A DNA stretch of 7,169 bases, from contig DAOUQK010000193.1 of the NCBI GenBank assembly GCA_030625695.1, positions 1 through 7,169 of the forward strand, read 5' to 3'. Below the pieces are notes generated by a model. It did not search any database, was not told the origin of the DNA, and was given only the letters and a program-made list of their open reading frames with translations. The DNA is from Paracoccaceae bacterium (GTDB lineage: Bacteria > Pseudomonadota > Alphaproteobacteria > Rhodobacterales > Rhodobacteraceae). The position numbers and the translations under genes were made by a program. Of the stretch, positions 6,021-7,169 are shown piece by piece. Every line of letters starts with the position of its first letter. Position 1 is the stretch's first letter.

Positions 6021-6710
6021 ATGCGAATTATCGTAATTACTCTTGCTTTGGTGTTGATTGGTCTGATTGGCCTGTCCGCCTGGCTGTTGTTGCGGTCCTG
6101 CGCTGTGCGCCTGCCTTTTACCGACCGGTTGATAACAGTTTGTGAGACGCAAGAGGCGATCCAGACACGCACGGACTTGTATCGAACCGACCGTGACAAC
6201 CATGCGCTGAGCCTTCGTATCACCCGTTTGCAGCGCGAGCTTGGCGATATGATCTGCGAAGCAGAGCCCCCACCGCCTCCTCCTCCTCCTCCTCCTCCGG
6301 AACCAGAGACCCCTAGCGGTCTGGCTCCCGAGGCGTTTGATGAGGCTGATATCTCGGTGATGGAGGGGTGTTGGGAATTGTCGTCGAATTATTCGGTTCG
6401 TCATGTTCGAACCCAAAAGATCACCAGGTTCAATTACTGGCGCATTTGTTTTGACGCTGCTGGTCAGGGCACCGAGACCATGCGCTCGACTGACGGAATT
6501 ATCTGCGAAGGCAGCCTGTCGGGGAAATTGCCGGGCAATGGCCGGCTAAGCATGCGTGAACCGGGCAACCTGCAATGTGACAATGAAAGCTTTATTTATC
6601 GACGCGACATTATTTGCACGCTTGATCAGGATGGCAGTGCAAAGTGCAAAACCCATCAACCCGAAACCCAAGGGCGCGACACTGTAACCCTGCGTCGGGC
6701 ACGCGAATAG
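6021..6710 (+). CDS. Membrane-anchored extracytoplasmic protein with polyproline linker, unknown function
   Basis: I do not recognise this 229-residue protein with confidence. It starts MRIIVITLALVLIGLIG, a hydrophobic segment (about 3-24) followed by Arg, giving a single N-terminal anchor with the rest probably in the periplasm. A charged, probably helical region follows (about 40-80, TRTDLYRTDRD to ITRLQREL), then eleven prolines (83-93) with Glu-rich flanks as a linker. The C-terminal domain (about 110-229) has spaced cysteines and a GCWELSS opening with a later ICFDAAGQG, like a small beta-rich domain seen in SrfA-associated envelope proteins; that resemblance is from memory. TTG 5961 would add 20 residues before the anchor, with TAGGG ten bases upstream, but ATG 6021 gives a normal signal-anchor N-terminus. 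The next gene begins 16 bp after its stop, so they are probably co-transcribed. Confidence 0.75.
   Translation: MRIIVITLALVLIGLIGLSAWLLLRSCAVRLPFTDRLITVCETQEAIQTRTDLYRTDRDNHALSLRITRLQRELGDMICEAEPPPPPPPPPPPEPETPSGLAPEAFDEADISVMEGCWELSSNYSVRHVRTQKITRFNYWRICFDAAGQGTETMRSTDGIICEGSLSGKLPGNGRLSMREPGNLQCDNESFIYRRDIICTLDQDGSAKCKTHQPETQGRDTVTLRRARE
6276..6296 (+). repeat. (CCT)7 trinucleotide repeat coding for proline
   Basis: Seven exact CCT codons sit within an 11-proline run (6267-6299; the flanking Pro codons are CCC, CCA, CCG and CCG). A perfect triplet tract is prone to slippage, which would change linker length by whole residues without breaking the frame. Runs of this length usually stall ribosomes without EF-P. 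Confidence 0.9.
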
Positions 6711-6726
6711 CCCGGGAGAGAAAGAA

Positions 6727-7169
6727 ATGGCCGAGTATTTTCTGTCCAAGATCCGCATCGATTCGACCGACTTTGTCGAGGCCGGCGGGCGGCCCGCACT
6801 TGAGCGTCACGCCGAGTTGCGCCAACTGTTGCTGGAACGCGCCGGACCCGAAGTGGCAAGCCTGTTCGCCGAACCGTTGATCAGCCGGGGCAATGATGCC
6901 TCGCCGCCGACCGTGTCCTGGTACGGCGAGGTCGAGGCCGAAGCACGACCACTGGCCAGCCTGAGTGGTGCCGAGCGCGACGCTGTGGAGAGTTATCTGA
7001 GCGAACATCTACGCCCGTTGCGCGCCCTGGCTGACGACCCGCAAAATGGCGATCTGGCGCTGGGCGCGCTGAGCGTTTACGGGCGCGACGATGTTCTGGT
7101 GCAGGGTGGCCGCCCGGTGATTGTCAACTGGGGGCTGATGCCCGGTGGAAACGGCGCAAATGCCGCCTC
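6727..7169 (+). CDS. N-terminal part of a large uncharacterised protein, SrfA-like (cut by window end)
   Basis: The frame starts at ATG 6727 behind GGGAGAG at about 7-8 bases and stays open for 147 codons to the window edge. It has no signal peptide or membrane segment in this part and is rich in Ala, Leu, Glu and Arg. It begins MAEYFLSKIRIDSTDFVEAG, then has a helical stretch (LERHAELRQLLLERAG), LFAEPLIS, VSWYGEVEAEARPL and further helices (AERDAVESYLSEHL), and later DVLVQGGRPVIVNWGLMP. This order of a helical segment, an A(E)P motif, a WY-containing strand and then LS..ER helices recalls SrfA-type proteins, known from srfABC loci of enterobacteria and also present in alphaproteobacteria. 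I recall this rather than having searched it. The preceding anchored protein with a polyproline linker is probably from the same operon. Function is unknown. Confidence 0.7.
   Translation, partial: MAEYFLSKIRIDSTDFVEAGGRPALERHAELRQLLLERAGPEVASLFAEPLISRGNDASPPTVSWYGEVEAEARPLASLSGAERDAVESYLSEHLRPLRALADDPQNGDLALGALSVYGRDDVLVQGGRPVIVNWGLMPGGNGANAA

Noticed and set aside
5952..6416. Minus-strand frame over the polyproline region with an arginine run
   Set aside because: The arginine run is only the reverse reading of the CCT repeat, and the plus strand has a better signal-anchor gene.

Overview
The window looks like chromosomal DNA of an alphaproteobacterium, most likely a Rhodobacterales/Roseobacter-type organism. 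This rests on recognisable gene types and pairs (a stand-alone hisI divergent from a short IscU-like scaffold gene; an H-NOX-like gene overlapping a diguanylate cyclase gene), on GC-rich codon use over most of the window, and on short intergenic gaps. It is an inference from family resemblance; no database was searched.

Positions 1 to about 1650 look like an accessory island. Sampled stretches here are near 47% GC, while sampled housekeeping stretches to the right reach 60-70%. It holds a minus-strand alpha/beta-hydrolase (thioesterase-like) with a cysteine in the nucleophile position, cut by the window start. A 70-bp intergenic region separates it from a divergent plus-strand unit: a 36-codon micro-ORF with a strong ribosome binding site, then a small open stretch of doubtful status, then an intact prolyl-4-hydroxylase-like Fe(II)/2-oxoglutarate oxygenase. 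The layout (tiny peptide, peptide-type hydroxylase, thioesterase-like hydrolase) is the best candidate here for an undescribed system, possibly a ribosomally made modified peptide, but this is a hypothesis.

Positions 1662-3887 hold more ordinary genes: a minus-strand zinc-dependent medium-chain dehydrogenase convergent with the oxygenase gene, a minus-strand IscU/NifU-N-like scaffold protein that lacks the third conserved cysteine, and divergently from it hisI (histidine biosynthesis).

Positions 3888-5837 hold a signalling operon. An upstream region rich in short inverted and direct repeats leads into an H-NOX-domain protein whose stop overlaps the start (ATGA) of a diguanylate cyclase with an HNOBA-like sensor domain, a signalling helix, a GGDEF motif and a c-di-GMP inhibitory (RxxD) site. 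The H-NOX protein appears to have lost both the proximal heme histidine (Pro in its place) and the YxSxR heme-propionate motif, so it may not sense NO through canonical heme.

Positions 6021-7169 begin another operon: a membrane-anchored, cysteine-containing extracytoplasmic protein with an 11-proline run, followed 16 bp later by the start of a larger gene cut by the window end. That protein faintly resembles the N-terminal part of SrfA-type proteins. No tRNA, rRNA, CRISPR array, complete insertion sequence or convincing Rho-independent terminator was seen.
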